The notes under the pieces were generated by a model that saw nothing but the letters and a program-made list of their open reading frames with translations, was not told where the DNA came from and did no database searches. The position numbers and the translations under genes were made by a program. From assembly GCA_002695025.1 (NCBI GenBank), contig NZNV01000025.1:62001-126000 (forward strand): DNA of 64,000 bases, read 5' to 3'. Of the stretch, positions 16,579-25,775 are shown piece after piece; the first letter of the stretch is position 1; every line of letters begins with the position of its first letter. Origin of the DNA: Owenweeksia sp. Lineage in GTDB: Bacteria > Bacteroidota > Bacteroidia > Flavobacteriales > Schleiferiaceae.

Positions 16579-17532
16579 TTATTTTCGGGCAATGGCTGCT
16601 TCCGCTGCAGCTACAATACTTTCAGAGTTCAGACCGTATTTTTCCAGCAGTTGATCAGGAGTACCGCTTTCTCCGAATGAGTCATTTACTGCTACAAATT
16701 GCTGGGGAGCCGGTTTTTTACGCACCAATAGTCCGCCTACGGATTCTCCAAGGCCACCGTTTTGTTGATGTTCCTCAGCGGTAACCACACATCCGGTTTT
16801 TTCTACAGACGCCAGTATGGTTTCTTCATCCAGCGGTTTGATGGTGTGCACGTTGATCACTTCTGCACTGATACCACGATCTTCCAGTTCACGACAGGCT
16901 TCCAGGGCTTTCCATACCAGGTGGCCGGTTGCGATAATAGTTACATCAGTACCCTCGTTCAGGACAACCGCTTTTCCGATCTCAAAGGTTTGATCAGGAT
17001 CCGTAAAATTAGGTACTTTGGGCCGTCCAAAACGCAGGTATACGGGGCCTTCATGTTGTGCTATGGCAATGGTGGCTGCCTTGGTTTGGTTAAAGTCACA
17101 GGTGTTGATCACGGTCATACCGGGAAGCATTTTCATCAGCCCGATATCTTCCAGTATCTGGTGTGTGGCTCCATCTTCTCCGAGGGTAAGTCCGGAGTGG
17201 GAAGCGCATATTTTCACATTTTTCCCGGAGTAGGCAATGGATTGACGGATCTGGTCGTAAACCCTTCCTGTGGAGAAATTGGCAAAAGTGCCGGTGTAGG
17301 GAATCTTCCCACCAATGGTAAGGCCGGCTGCAATGCCCATCATGTTGGCCTCAGCTATACCAACCTGGTAAAAGCGATCGGGGAATTCATCTTTAAAGTC
17401 GCCCATTTTAAGAGAACCGGTAAGGTCCGCACAAAGGGCCACAACATTGGGGTTGGTTTGCCCGAGTTCCAGTAAACCGGCACCAAAGCCGGAGCGTGTG
17501 TCTTTTGATCCCTGGTTTGTATATTCAGTCAT
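16579..17532 (-). CDS. Transketolase, C-terminal subunit
   Basis: 317 residues covering the pyrimidine-binding and C-terminal domains of transketolase: SKDTRSGFGAGLLEL, the conserved VGIAEANMMGIAAGL, ICASHSGLTLGEDGATHQ, then the Rossmann-like C-terminal domain with GHLVWKALEA. The thiamine diphosphate-binding half is the separate gene at 18942-19787. Together they make a two-subunit transketolase of the pentose phosphate pathway, a split common in Bacteroidota and other lineages. It lies 14 bases after the vWA gene, which separates the two halves in the operon. Confidence 0.94.
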   Translation of the reverse strand: MTEYTNQGSKDTRSGFGAGLLELGQTNPNVVALCADLTGSLKMGDFKDEFPDRFYQVGIAEANMMGIAAGLTIGGKIPYTGTFANFSTGRVYDQIRQSIAYSGKNVKICASHSGLTLGEDGATHQILEDIGLMKMLPGMTVINTCDFNQTKAATIAIAQHEGPVYLRFGRPKVPNFTDPDQTFEIGKAVVLNEGTDVTIIATGHLVWKALEACRELEDRGISAEVINVHTIKPLDEETILASVEKTGCVVTAEEHQQNGGLGESVGGLLVRKKPAPQQFVAVNDSFGESGTPDQLLEKYGLNSESIVAAAEAAIARK

Positions 17533-17546
17533 GCCAGATATTTCAA

Positions 17547-18932
17547 TTAGTTAAGTTTAACAATGGAGGAGGAGCCGGAACTTATGCTAAAGGTACGGCT
17601 TACGGAATATTCACTTTTACGTGATGTTTTATTACGAAATACTACTTTGTAAGTGCCGGGTTGCAAGGTCCATGATTGGCGGCTGTTTTCCGGGTCAAGA
17701 TTGGCTACCCATTCCCAACGATTCTTTCGTTCAACAAGTATGCTGCCATAGCCCGGGGCGGTGCTGGTGAAATTTACCACACCAGGAGGCGGAATGGCAA
17801 TGCTGGTAGTTTTGCCGGCTTCTATGGCTACACCTTTTTGTGCGTAACGGGGCAGGCTCAGTATCTCCAGGTCGTATCTGCCCTCGCGGTACTTCTGAAT
17901 GGTGTTAAAGTCCTGCACGTGAAGTATTTCGGATTTTCCGCTTTCGCGGACTACACATTGTAAATTCTTATACCCAGCCCGGGTGGAAGGCATTTTAAGG
18001 TCCAATGTCCCCCGGGGAAGGTTGATACCTATAATGTTGTGTCTTCCAGCTGAAATGCGGATACTGTCCTTATGAGCCTCCGGTATGGAATGTACGGTCA
18101 TATCATACACGACCAGAGGGTCCAGATGAACGGTATCGGGGTTGCCCAGGCTATTCAGCGTATGAACGATCTGTTTGGCCACCGCACCGCTGGTTCGGTT
18201 GTAAAAGGTAATGGCTACATCCGTTTCGGTAGGTAAACCGTTACCATCTACCAGGTTGATCTGGGCGGAAGTGTTGTCGAGTGCCTGAGAGATCACTACA
18301 CCCAATACGTTCTCAAAAGTTTCTTCATCCGCAGCATCATAGAAGGTTCCTACACAATCAAAGGTTTGGCGGAAGTTCTTGTCCAGACCAATCCCGATCA
18401 CAAAGGGTTTGAGGGCAATGCCTTTTTGCTGCAGTAGACGCGAGGCGGCACAGGGATCTTCATCACAGGATTCCACACCATCCGTAATGAGAATAATGAT
18501 ATTACGGCAATTCTCACATTCCGTAAAATCATGAGCTGATCGTTGGAGGGAACGGGCAATTGGGGTGGTTCCCTTTGGAGATATGGAACGGATCACCTTT
18601 TTAATCCGGCCGATATTTTTATTGCCGAAGGGAACTTCCAGGCGGGTATCATTACAATCCTGAGGAGGCACCGGTTTCTGATGCCCGTAAACGCGCAAGG
18701 CCAGTTGAAAACTCCTGGAATCCAAACTTTCCAGGCTGTCCAGCATTTTGATCATCAGTTGCTGAGCAACATCAATCTTTCGTCCGCTTTGCCAGCGGGC
18801 ATACATACTTTGAGAGCCATCAAAAACAAACAGGATACGGGTAAGTACCACCTCTTCCTGTTCTTTTTGTGCCCACAGACCAAGATTTCCTACCAGCAGG
18901 AAAAAAAGAAGTATGTAACGATATTTCAGCAA
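17547..18932 (-). CDS. Secreted vWA domain protein between transketolase halves
   Basis: 461 residues. A Sec signal peptide ends near GLWAQ. The von Willebrand A domain covers about 30-225, with an intact MIDAS opening DGSQSM (DxSxS), a Thr in SPKGTTPI and ITDGVESC. Two Cys pairs (ECENC, CDEDPC) lie in the domain. The C-terminal half is beta-rich with carboxypeptidase-regulatory-like repeats (GTLDLKMP, YDLEILSL, GTYKVVFRN). No membrane anchor is seen, so it is periplasmic or exported. It lies 9 bases after the tktN gene and 14 before the tktC gene, so all three are co-transcribed, although the product acts outside the cytoplasm. The role is unknown. Confidence 0.88.
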   Translation of the reverse strand: MLKYRYILLFFLLVGNLGLWAQKEQEEVVLTRILFVFDGSQSMYARWQSGRKIDVAQQLMIKMLDSLESLDSRSFQLALRVYGHQKPVPPQDCNDTRLEVPFGNKNIGRIKKVIRSISPKGTTPIARSLQRSAHDFTECENCRNIIILITDGVESCDEDPCAASRLLQQKGIALKPFVIGIGLDKNFRQTFDCVGTFYDAADEETFENVLGVVISQALDNTSAQINLVDGNGLPTETDVAITFYNRTSGAVAKQIVHTLNSLGNPDTVHLDPLVVYDMTVHSIPEAHKDSIRISAGRHNIIGINLPRGTLDLKMPSTRAGYKNLQCVVRESGKSEILHVQDFNTIQKYREGRYDLEILSLPRYAQKGVAIEAGKTTSIAIPPPGVVNFTSTAPGYGSILVERKNRWEWVANLDPENSRQSWTLQPGTYKVVFRNKTSRKSEYSVSRTFSISSGSSSIVKLN

Positions 18933-18941
18933 TAGACAGTT

Positions 18942-19787
18942 TTAGTAGTCACCGAGGGTTTCTTCCAGCTGTTCCAGTGCGGAAGCCAGTTGCTCATCAT
19001 TTGGGGCTATACCGTGCCATTCATGGGTTCCTTCCATAAAGTCAACACCGCTACCCATTGAAGTGCGCATTACAATCAGTACGGGTTTACCGTGACCAGT
19101 TCTGGTTTTAGCTTCAGTAAGGCCTTCCAGTACCTGGCTCATGTTATTGCCATCCTCAATGTGCATTACATCCCAGCCAAAAGCTTCAAATTTTGCACCT
19201 ATGTCTCCCAGTGGCATTACCTCTTCCGTGCTACCGTCTATTTGCTGACCGTTGGCGTCAATGGTGCAGATAAGGTTATCTACATGATGGTTGGGAGCAA
19301 ACATGGCAGCTTCCCATATCTGGCCTTCCTGGAGTTCTCCATCACCGTGAAGAGTGAAAACAATACCAGGATCGTTGTTCAGTTTTTTGGTCAGTGCCGC
19401 ACCAATAGCAACAGACATCCCTTGCCCTAGTGAACCGGAAGCTACTCTTACCCCTGGCAAACCTTCATGGGTGGTGGGGTGTCCCTGTAACCTGGAATCC
19501 AGTTTACGGAAAGTGCCCAGTTCTTCTTTATCAAAGTAGCCACTACGACTTAATACACTATAAAAAACGGGGCTTATATGACCGTTGGATAAAAAGAAAA
19601 GATCTTCTCCCTCACCATCCATATTAAAGTCAGGGTTATGGTTCATGATCTCAAAATAGAGGGCTACCATGAACTCGGTACATCCGAGGGAACCTCCGGG
19701 GTGACCTGATTGGACGGCATGAACCATGCGGACGATGTCTCTGCGGACCTGTGAAGCTGTTTGGGTAAGATTTTCTAGATTACTCAT
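18942..19787 (-). CDS. Transketolase, N-terminal (ThDP-binding) subunit
   Basis: 281 residues from ATG 19787. The frame is open to 19907, but the upstream part has no family similarity and the -7 element lies in it. It has SGHPGGSLGCTEFM, LSNGHISPVFY and the ThDP motif GDGELQEGQIWEA with a downstream DANGQQIDG. It provides the pyrophosphate-binding half of transketolase; its partner is encoded two genes downstream. A perfect -7 element (minus TACTTTTG) is at 19809-19816. Confidence 0.94.
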   Translation of the reverse strand: MSNLENLTQTASQVRRDIVRMVHAVQSGHPGGSLGCTEFMVALYFEIMNHNPDFNMDGEGEDLFFLSNGHISPVFYSVLSRSGYFDKEELGTFRKLDSRLQGHPTTHEGLPGVRVASGSLGQGMSVAIGAALTKKLNNDPGIVFTLHGDGELQEGQIWEAAMFAPNHHVDNLICTIDANGQQIDGSTEEVMPLGDIGAKFEAFGWDVMHIEDGNNMSQVLEGLTEAKTRTGHGKPVLIVMRTSMGSGVDFMEGTHEWHGIAPNDEQLASALEQLEETLGDY

Positions 19788-19808
19788 AATTTCCTGATAA
19801 AAACGCTG

Positions 19809-19816
19809 CAAAAGTA
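19809..19816 (-). promoter_or_regulatory. -7 promoter element for transketolase-vWA operon
   Basis: The minus strand reads TACTTTTG, 21 bases before the ATG at 19787. No exact -33 TTG is seen. Confidence 0.6.
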
Positions 19817-19919
19817 GAATTTCTAGGATGGGTGGTGAAAGTTTGTTGATAAAAACTGAAAAGCAAAAAGTACTGAATGCGCTGGAATTCAATTCCTGAG
19901 CATCCAAAGAAACGAAGTA

Positions 19920-19950
19920 TTGCGTAATAGGAAGGATAATGTTACTTTTG
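19920..19950 (+). promoter_or_regulatory. Sigma-A type promoter for rpsF-rpsR-rplI
   Basis: TTG at 19920-19922 and TACTTTTG at 19943-19950 are separated by exactly 20 bases. It is a full match to the Bacteroidota consensus. The leader to the rpsF ATG (20003) is about 47 bases and very A/T rich. Confidence 0.82.
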
Positions 19951-20002
19951 CCCTCCCTTTTTCAGGGACTAAGTAAGTTATTAAAAACTAAATTATTAAC
20001 GG

Positions 20003-20338
20003 ATGAATCAGTACGAAACCGTTTTCATTATGAATCCCGTCTTATCTGATGAACAGGTAAGGGAAACGGTAGACAAATTCAAAAACCTTCTTGAAAGCAA
20101 TGAAGGTAAGGTGCTGAATGAAGAGAACTGGGGGCTGCGCAAGCTGGCTTACCCTATTCAGCACAAAAGAAGTGGTTTTTATCATTTACTCGAGTTTCAG
20201 GCGCCCGGTGGGGCTATTGAAGCTATGGAGGTAGAAATGAAACGTGACGAGCGCATCATGCGGTTCTTAACTGTTCGCATGGACAAACATCACGTTGAGT
20301 TTGCCGCCAAGAGAAGAAAGAAAATGCAAAACGCTTAA
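20003..20338 (+). CDS. rpsF: 30S ribosomal protein bS6
   Basis: 111 residues, [18 protein letters not shown], then [21 protein letters not shown], the typical bS6 pattern. It binds the central domain of 16S rRNA together with bS18, encoded next. In the Flavobacterium johnsoniae ribosome, bS6, bS18 and bS21 cover the anti-Shine-Dalgarno tail of 16S rRNA. This fits the lack of Shine-Dalgarno sequences seen here; that is established for the phylum and not shown by this sequence. The region before the ATG is A/T rich. Confidence 0.98.
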   Translation: MNQYETVFIMNPVLSDEQVRETVDKFKNLLESNEGKVLNEENWGLRKLAYPIQHKRSGFYHLLEFQAPGGAIEAMEVEMKRDERIMRFLTVRMDKHHVEFAAKRRKKMQNA

Positions 20339-20350
20339 AATTTTTGAATC

Positions 20351-20638
20351 ATGAGTGAATTAGAAACCGGCTCCAATCAGTCTGAAATCAGATATCTGCA
20401 ACCCCTTAGTATCGACACCGGTAAAAGGGAAAAATATGACCGTTTTAAGAGATACGGTCTTAAGTATGTAGATTACAAGGATACCAACTTCCTTACCCAG
20501 TTTGTAAACGAACAAGGTAAGATCCTTCCTCGCAGAATTACAGGAACTTCACTGAAGTATCAGCGTAAAGTGGCCACTGCCATTAAGCGTGCGCGCCACC
20601 TGGCCCTGATGCCTTACGTAACTGATAACCTTAAATAA
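20351..20638 (+). CDS. rpsR: 30S ribosomal protein bS18
   Basis: 95 residues. An N-terminal extension typical of Bacteroidota ([20 protein letters not shown]) is followed by the bS18 core with [25 protein letters not shown] and then [14 protein letters not shown]. It pairs with bS6 in the 30S platform. It lies 12 bases after rpsF, and rplI follows after 9 bases. No ssb or priB gene lies between, as is common outside Proteobacteria and Firmicutes. Confidence 0.98.
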   Translation: MSELETGSNQSEIRYLQPLSIDTGKREKYDRFKRYGLKYVDYKDTNFLTQFVNEQGKILPRRITGTSLKYQRKVATAIKRARHLALMPYVTDNLK

Positions 20639-20647
20639 GAGTTTGCT

Positions 20648-21106
20648 ATGGAATTGATTTTAACAAAAGACGTAGAAAACCTGGGTTATAAGGATGATAT
20701 TGTGACCGTTAAAAATGGTTACGGCCGTAACTACCTTATACCTTACGGATTTGCTACCCTGGCAACTCCAGGTGCCAAGAAAATGCTTTTGGAGAACCTT
20801 AAGCAACGTAAGCACAAGGAAGCCAAGGAAATTGAAGATGCTCAAAAAACTGCCGATGCACTGAAAGAACTTAACGTTCGTCTGGTGGCCAAGGTAGGTA
20901 AGGGTAATAAGCTCTTCGGATCTATTAATAATGCTGATCTTGCTGATGAACTGGCTAAAGCCGGACATCATATTGATCGTAAATACATTCAGATACAAGG
21001 TGGTTCCATTAAGGCTACAGGTCCTTATACCGCTCAGATCCGCCTGCACCGCGAGGTAATTGTGGACTTTGAATTTGAAGTAGTAGGAGAATCAGGTCAG
21101 ATATAA
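20648..21106 (+). CDS. rplI: 50S ribosomal protein bL9
   Basis: 152 residues. The N-terminal domain has MELILTKDVENLGYKDDIV and VKNGYGRNYLIPYGFA, the signature of bL9. The long connecting helix (about 40-75) and the C-terminal rRNA-binding domain (NKLFGSINNADLADEL) follow. It closes the rpsF-rpsR-rplI operon and is followed by a strong hairpin terminator 20 bases after the stop. Confidence 0.98.
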   Translation: MELILTKDVENLGYKDDIVTVKNGYGRNYLIPYGFATLATPGAKKMLLENLKQRKHKEAKEIEDAQKTADALKELNVRLVAKVGKGNKLFGSINNADLADELAKAGHHIDRKYIQIQGGSIKATGPYTAQIRLHREVIVDFEFEVVGESGQI

Positions 21107-21125
21107 TATCAGACCTTCCCGATAT

Positions 21126-21159
21126 AAAAAAAGCCTCTGCATTTGCAGAGGCTTTTTTT
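21126..21159. terminator. Bidirectional intrinsic terminator after rplI
   Basis: AAAAAAAGCCTCTGC, loop ATTT, then GCAGAGGCTTTTTTT; the 15-bp stem is perfect. It lies between convergent rplI and the gene ending at 21174, and has T-runs in both directions. It has the same ATTT loop closed by GC pairs as the terminators at 2068 and 11386. Confidence 0.92.
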
Positions 21160-21173
21160 ATGGGCTTGTTTAT

Positions 21174-21770
21174 TTATTGGATACCTCTTTGTTTATTGAT
21201 TTCATCCTGAAGTTGTCTTCTCAGTTTTTGTTCCCGTTCCAGTGAACGCTTCTTATACTGGGCAAACTCTTCTTCCACACCTTCCAGCGTTTGTTTGGCC
21301 TGGGAGCTTACTGCATTGCTGCTTCTGAACCTAACCAAGAAAACAATGACCAGCATAGCTAAAAGACCTACCAGTCCCCACATTATGATCCTATAGGTGC
21401 TTTTTTCAGTGGATACGCCCAATAGCGCCATGCTATTTTTTTCCTCACGAACCTGAAGCAGGCTGTCCTGAGTAGTAGAAAGCTGCGTATTGAGAGTTTC
21501 GATAGTTGCGAGTTGATCGGCAATGGTCCTGTTGGCCGTGGCCAACGCCTCCTTCTGACGGGTTAAGCTGTCAGAGATGTGGGTTTGCATGGTATTGATC
21601 CACGTTTTCTTTACTACTTTATATTCTTGGTAATCATTGGATTGATCTATCAATTGCCGGAACTGGGTAGCCAGATCACCACTATCCAGGAATTCCGGGC
21701 TGGATTGTGCATACGAGGATAAGTTTCCCAGTAAGAAAGTGAAAAGAACGAACAACAGATGTTTTCTCAT
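21174..21770 (-). CDS. Signal peptide/coiled-coil/single TM protein of unknown function
   Basis: 198 residues. A signal peptide (MRKHLLFVLFTFLLGNLSSYA) is followed by an extracytoplasmic part with LDSGDLATQFRQLIDQSNDYQEYKVV, a coiled coil at about 65-120, one transmembrane helix at about 129-148 (IIMWGLVGLLAMLVIVFLV) and a charged cytoplasmic coiled coil ending LRRQLQDEINKQRG. From memory, this family is widespread in Flavobacteriia and is often labelled tRNA (guanine-N1)-methyltransferase in databases. Nothing in the sequence supports a methyltransferase: there is no SAM fold or TrmD knot. The function is unknown; the topology suggests an envelope-spanning structural or signalling role. Confidence 0.8.
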   Translation of the reverse strand: MRKHLLFVLFTFLLGNLSSYAQSSPEFLDSGDLATQFRQLIDQSNDYQEYKVVKKTWINTMQTHISDSLTRQKEALATANRTIADQLATIETLNTQLSTTQDSLLQVREEKNSMALLGVSTEKSTYRIIMWGLVGLLAMLVIVFLVRFRSSNAVSSQAKQTLEGVEEEFAQYKKRSLEREQKLRRQLQDEINKQRGIQ

Positions 21771-21883
21771 AAGTAGGGTTTACTATAAAATTATACGCGG
21801 TACCTGCATACCGGCAAGGGGTTACCTGTAAAGTTGTGGGAGTTGAGTGCCCCTGAAATAGCTTTTGCATACAGGGATACGCG

Positions 21884-21891
21884 CAAAAGTA
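21884..21891 (-). promoter_or_regulatory. -7 promoter element, gene at 21770, with long leader
   Basis: The minus strand reads TACTTTTG. The start codon lies about 108 bases downstream, an unusually long leader for this window. It contains a small inverted repeat around GGTACCTGCATACC but no recognised riboswitch. Confidence 0.5.
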
Positions 21892-21958
21892 CTCCTAATG
21901 GCGTAAATCTCAAATTGAAGGGAGATATATTATCCCGTCCTATTACCATTGTGTGTAC

Positions 21959-23203
21959 TTATTCGTAGCGTAAAGCTTCTATCGGATCAAGACGGGACGC
22001 CTTATAAGCAGGGTATAAGCCGGAGATAAGGCCTACTACAAAACAAAGGGCCATAGATCCGGATATCCATTGCCAGGGAATGATGAAACGGCCACCCAGG
22101 ATCATGGATGTAAGGTTGCCAATAAGAATACCGAGCAGAATACCTGCTATACCTCCGAAAAGGCATATAATAATGGCTTCCGTAAGGAATTGACTCCTGA
22201 TGACCTTGGCCTTGGCTCCAATAGCTTTACGAACGCCTATTTCACGGGTACGTTCTGTAACGGAAACCAACATAATGTTCATCAGGGCAATGGCCGCCCC
22301 AAAAAGGGTTATAGCAGCAATCAGTACAGCTGCCAGCGTAACATACTCCAGTTTTTCAATCAAGGTTTCGGATAGACTATCACTTTTCAGTATGCCAAAA
22401 TTGGATTCTTCCTTGGGTTTTAACCTGCGCACCTTACGCATAACTGCGGTGGCTTCCGATACGGTATTATCCAATTGCTCGCTGCCGGGAGACATGACAC
22501 TCACCGCGAAGCTCTGGCTGCTCCGGCTAAAGCGTGAGCGAGCTTTGGTTATGGGGATGAAAACAGATTTGTCGCCACCAAAGCCCATAGCGCTGCCTTT
22601 TTCCTTAAGCAAGCCTACTACCTTATACCGGGTTCCTCCAATCTCAATCATTTCCCCAAGGGGATCTTTTGCTTTGAACAGCTTGTTTTTTACTTCCTGT
22701 CCTATAAGGGCTACCGGACTTGCAGATTCGAGATCTGAGGTGGTAATATTCCGGCCTTTTTCCATTTCGTAGCCCCCGGTCTTGATGTAGTTTTCATCAC
22801 AGGCCCAAACGGCTATATTGGGGTTGGTCTTTTCCTTTCCGTAGGTTACCTCTGCTATACCGGAGGCGATATAAGACACACTTACTACTCCTGGTTTATC
22901 ACCAAATTTTTCCTTGAATTCCAATGCTTCATAATAGGTGATGGGAGAATAGATCTGTGGCTTTTCACCATTGCGCCCTACTTGAATGTCTGATTTTACG
23001 TTGCGGATGGTAAAGGTGTTGGCACCCATAAGAGCAAATTGCCCGGTAAGAGAAGACTTTATAACATCAATAGACGTAAGGATACCAACCAGTGCGGTAA
23101 TACCTATGGCAATGATGAGTCCTGTAAGTATGGTCCGGAGCAACTGGCCGCGGACGGATTGCATAGCGATCCTGATATTCTCAAATAAAACCCCTTTTAT
23201 CAT
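21959..23203 (-). CDS. ABC transporter permease, MacB type
   Basis: 414 residues from ATG 23203; the frame is open to 23380, but that part would run into the divergent promoter and gene. One N-terminal transmembrane helix ([22 protein letters not shown]) is followed by a large periplasmic MacB_PCD domain at about 45-260. Then come three C-terminal helices of the FtsX fold, with [15 protein letters not shown] between them. It resembles MacB/FtsX-family permeases for lipoproteins, peptides or macrolides, working by mechanotransmission. No ATPase gene is adjacent, so its nucleotide-binding subunit must be encoded elsewhere. Confidence 0.9.
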   Translation of the reverse strand: MIKGVLFENIRIAMQSVRGQLLRTILTGLIIAIGITALVGILTSIDVIKSSLTGQFALMGANTFTIRNVKSDIQVGRNGEKPQIYSPITYYEALEFKEKFGDKPGVVSVSYIASGIAEVTYGKEKTNPNIAVWACDENYIKTGGYEMEKGRNITTSDLESASPVALIGQEVKNKLFKAKDPLGEMIEIGGTRYKVVGLLKEKGSAMGFGGDKSVFIPITKARSRFSRSSQSFAVSVMSPGSEQLDNTVSEATAVMRKVRRLKPKEESNFGILKSDSLSETLIEKLEYVTLAAVLIAAITLFGAAIALMNIMLVSVTERTREIGVRKAIGAKAKVIRSQFLTEAIIICLFGGIAGILLGILIGNLTSMILGGRFIIPWQWISGSMALCFVVGLISGLYPAYKASRLDPIEALRYE

Positions 23204-23254
23204 TCTGGAATTAAGAAGGTCTAAATTATCAATTCTTACACGAAAAAGTCCTGC

Positions 23255-23262
23255 TATTTTTG
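23255..23262 (+). promoter_or_regulatory. -7 element at fusion gene start (leaderless)
   Basis: TATTTTTG matches TAnnTTTG and ends 6 bases before the ATG at 23269, so transcription should start at about the A of ATG. The in-frame TTG at 23260 is part of this element and is not the start. Confidence 0.62.
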
Positions 23263-23268
23263 CGGAAT

Positions 23269-25737
23269 ATGAAGAAGCTTCTGGTAGTAGGTTGGGATGC
23301 GGCTGACTGGCAAATAATAAAGCCCTTGATGGAGGAGGGAAAGATGCCGGTCCTCCGGCAGTTAATGCAAAAAGGAGCAAGTGGCAATATAGCCACTCTA
23401 AACCCTCCTTTAAGCCCCATGCTATGGACTTCCATCGCTACTTCTAAAAGAGCGTATGATCATGGTATTAAAGGTTTTGTGGAGGTGGATACCAATAAGG
23501 GAGAAGTAAGACCCGTACGCGCTACTTCACGCCAGGTTAAAGCTTTTTGGAGCATACTCAATGAGGCGGGGTTGAAAACCAATGTCATCAATTGGTGGCC
23601 CTCCCATCCGGCTGAAAGGTTGAACGGTATATGTGTTTCCAATGCATTTCATCAAAAAGCACCTGCCCCGGGTGAGGAGTGGCCCCTGGATAGAGGAGCA
23701 GTGTTCCCCGAGGGCCTCAGAGAAACCTTAAAAAATCTACGCTTACACCCTTCAGAGCTTACGCTGGCGCATATTGAACCTTTTGTTCCCCGGGCATCAG
23801 AGCTGGATCCGGAAACCGACAAGGTTCTGAAACCCTTGATGAGAGTACTGGCACATTGCAGCTCTGTTCATAACGCTGTTACCTGGGCTATGGAGAACTC
23901 CGAATGGGATGTAACAGCTGTATATTATGAAGCCATTGATCATTTCAGCCACCTGGCGATGAAGTACCACCCTCCCCGGCAAGAGGGTGTGGATCATGAG
24001 GAGTTTGAGCACTATAAAGGAGTGGTGGAAGCCGCGTATCGTTTTCACGATATGATGCTGGAAAGGTTACTTTCCCTGGCCGGTGAAGATTGTCACCTAC
24101 TATTGGTTTCTGATCACGGTTTTGAATCGGGTCAGTTAAGGACCCTGGAACTTCCGGATGTACCTGCGGCTCCTGCTCTGGAGCATCGTAAATACGGTAT
24201 CCTGCTGGCAGCCGGTCCGGATTTCAGGACTGGTGAAAAAATATACGGAGCCTCGCTATTGGATGTTACACCTACGATTCTGCATCTTTTTGATCTGCCC
24301 ATAGGTGAGGATATGGAAGGCACGGCAAGACTGGACCTGTGGAAATCTCCGCAGGAGGTAAGCTATATTCCCACTTGGGAGGGCATAGGCCGTTTTCCTG
24401 CATTCCTTTCATCAGAACAGGTTTCCGATCAAGTAATGATGAAGGAGTTGGAGGACATGGGATATATAGACCTCCCCTCCAGTGATAAGGTTATGGCGGT
24501 TAAACAGGAGTTGGCTTATAACCTTTGCGTCAGTCTTGTAGACGGGAATCACCTGGATAAGGCTTTGCAGAAAGCCCGGATGATGTACGGTGAATACGGG
24601 GATGGACGTACCGCTATGCTCCTGGCGGATATACTCTTGAAAAAGGGGGATTATGAAGAGCTGGAAACCCTGCTTGGGGAACTGGCACCCTTCAACTCTC
24701 AAAACCCACAGTACATTTTTCTGCAGGCTCTTTTGTACTTATACACCGGTCGTAGAACTGAAGCCCTTTTGCAATTCAAAGATATTGAAGCGGCCGGAGC
24801 GCAATCAGTGCAGTTGTACAATGAGATTGGAAAGGCCTTATTGCTAAGTGGCCAGACTGATGAAGCCTTTAATTATTTTCAAAAGTCCCTTCAATTGGAT
24901 GCTGAGAACGCTACAGCTCTCACCAGTTCAGGGCAGTGTTATATTGAGAATGGGAAATATCCTGAAGCCCTCGAAAGCTTGGAAGCAAGTCTCCAGAATC
25001 TTTTCTACCAACCCCACGCCCATTACCTGATGGCGGTATGCCTGTTCAAGATGGACAAAAGGAAAGACGCTATAACGGCTCTCAACCTTTGTTTGCATCA
25101 GGCTCCTAAACACCAAAAGGCGAGAGTGTTATTAAATGAGTTAATAGAAAGTCCTGCTCATTCAGGCGAGCCTGTAATAATTGTTTCCGGCTTACCCCGC
25201 AGTGGTACAAGCCTTATGATGCAAATGCTCCAGGCGGGAGGGGTAGAGGTCGTCAGCGATCATACCCGTAGTTCGGATCTGAATAATCCACAGGGCTATC
25301 TTGAAGATGAAAGGGTGAAAAGGCTGGGAATAGACGCAGAATGGATGCCTGAAGCGCGGGGTAAATGCGTCAAGGTAGTTTCACAATTACTTCGTTATTT
25401 ACCTGCTACGGAGCGGTACCGGATTATTCGTATGCAAAGACCGCTTACAGAAGTGGTGGTTTCACAGCGGGTAATGATGGGGCAGCATAAGCAGGATATC
25501 ATGCGTAATTTTCCTTTTCAGCATGCTGCTAACCTTCAACGGGAAGAAGAGCAAATGACCGTATGGCTGAGCCACCAGCCTAACGTAAGCTGTATGGAAG
25601 TAGCCTACCATGATTGCCTGCAAAAGCCTGAGGAGGTGATGAGCGAAGTTGCGGCATTCCTGGGTGAAAATATAGATGTTCATAAGGCTGCTGAAAAAGT
25701 AGACCTAAAGCTTTATCGGAATATATTGGGGAAATAG
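23269..25737 (+). CDS. Alkaline phosphatase superfamily-TPR-sulfotransferase fusion
   Basis: 822 residues. Domain 1 (about 1-370) is a type I phosphodiesterase/nucleotide pyrophosphatase-like member of the alkaline phosphatase superfamily. Its metal site is GWDAADW (D10), the nucleophile region is [12 protein letters not shown] (Thr 54), further metal ligands are in IDHFSH (D224, H228) and SDHGFES (D282, H283), and [13 protein letters not shown] closes it. Domain 2 (about 425-625) contains at least four TPR motifs ([19 protein letters not shown] and similar). Domain 3 (about 630-822) is a P-loop sulfotransferase with SGLPRSGTS at 640-648, the PAPS 5'-phosphosulfate loop type. There is no signal peptide or membrane segment, so the protein is cytoplasmic by sequence. 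Catalytic residues of domains 1 and 3 look intact. Substrate unknown. Confidence 0.88.
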   Translation: MKKLLVVGWDAADWQIIKPLMEEGKMPVLRQLMQKGASGNIATLNPPLSPMLWTSIATSKRAYDHGIKGFVEVDTNKGEVRPVRATSRQVKAFWSILNEAGLKTNVINWWPSHPAERLNGICVSNAFHQKAPAPGEEWPLDRGAVFPEGLRETLKNLRLHPSELTLAHIEPFVPRASELDPETDKVLKPLMRVLAHCSSVHNAVTWAMENSEWDVTAVYYEAIDHFSHLAMKYHPPRQEGVDHEEFEHYKGVVEAAYRFHDMMLERLLSLAGEDCHLLLVSDHGFESGQLRTLELPDVPAAPALEHRKYGILLAAGPDFRTGEKIYGASLLDVTPTILHLFDLPIGEDMEGTARLDLWKSPQEVSYIPTWEGIGRFPAFLSSEQVSDQVMMKELEDMGYIDLPSSDKVMAVKQELAYNLCVSLVDGNHLDKALQKARMMYGEYGDGRTAMLLADILLKKGDYEELETLLGELAPFNSQNPQYIFLQALLYLYTGRRTEALLQFKDIEAAGAQSVQLYNEIGKALLLSGQTDEAFNYFQKSLQLDAENATALTSSGQCYIENGKYPEALESLEASLQNLFYQPHAHYLMAVCLFKMDKRKDAITALNLCLHQAPKHQKARVLLNELIESPAHSGEPVIIVSGLPRSGTSLMMQMLQAGGVEVVSDHTRSSDLNNPQGYLEDERVKRLGIDAEWMPEARGKCVKVVSQLLRYLPATERYRIIRMQRPLTEVVVSQRVMMGQHKQDIMRNFPFQHAANLQREEEQMTVWLSHQPNVSCMEVAYHDCLQKPEEVMSEVAAFLGENIDVHKAAEKVDLKLYRNILGK

Positions 25738-25775
25738 ATTGTTTTTAGGATTTTTGAGGCGCGAAAGGCATTATC

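Noticed and set aside
16762-17475. 237-residue plus-strand open frame
   Set aside because: Antisense to the transketolase C-terminal subunit, which is fully conserved. No promoter or family pattern.
19788-19907. N-terminal extension of the transketolase N-subunit
   Set aside because: The extra 40 residues have no similarity to transketolase, and the -7 promoter element at 19809-19816 lies in this part. ATG at 19787 is preferred.
21174-21770. tRNA (guanine-N1)-methyltransferase assignment
   Set aside because: The protein has a signal peptide, coiled coils and a TM helix. It lacks any SAM-binding fold.
23204-23380. Long N-terminal extension of the MacB-like permease
   Set aside because: It would run through the divergent promoter and into the start of the fusion gene. 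ATG at 23203 gives the usual short cytoplasmic N-terminus.
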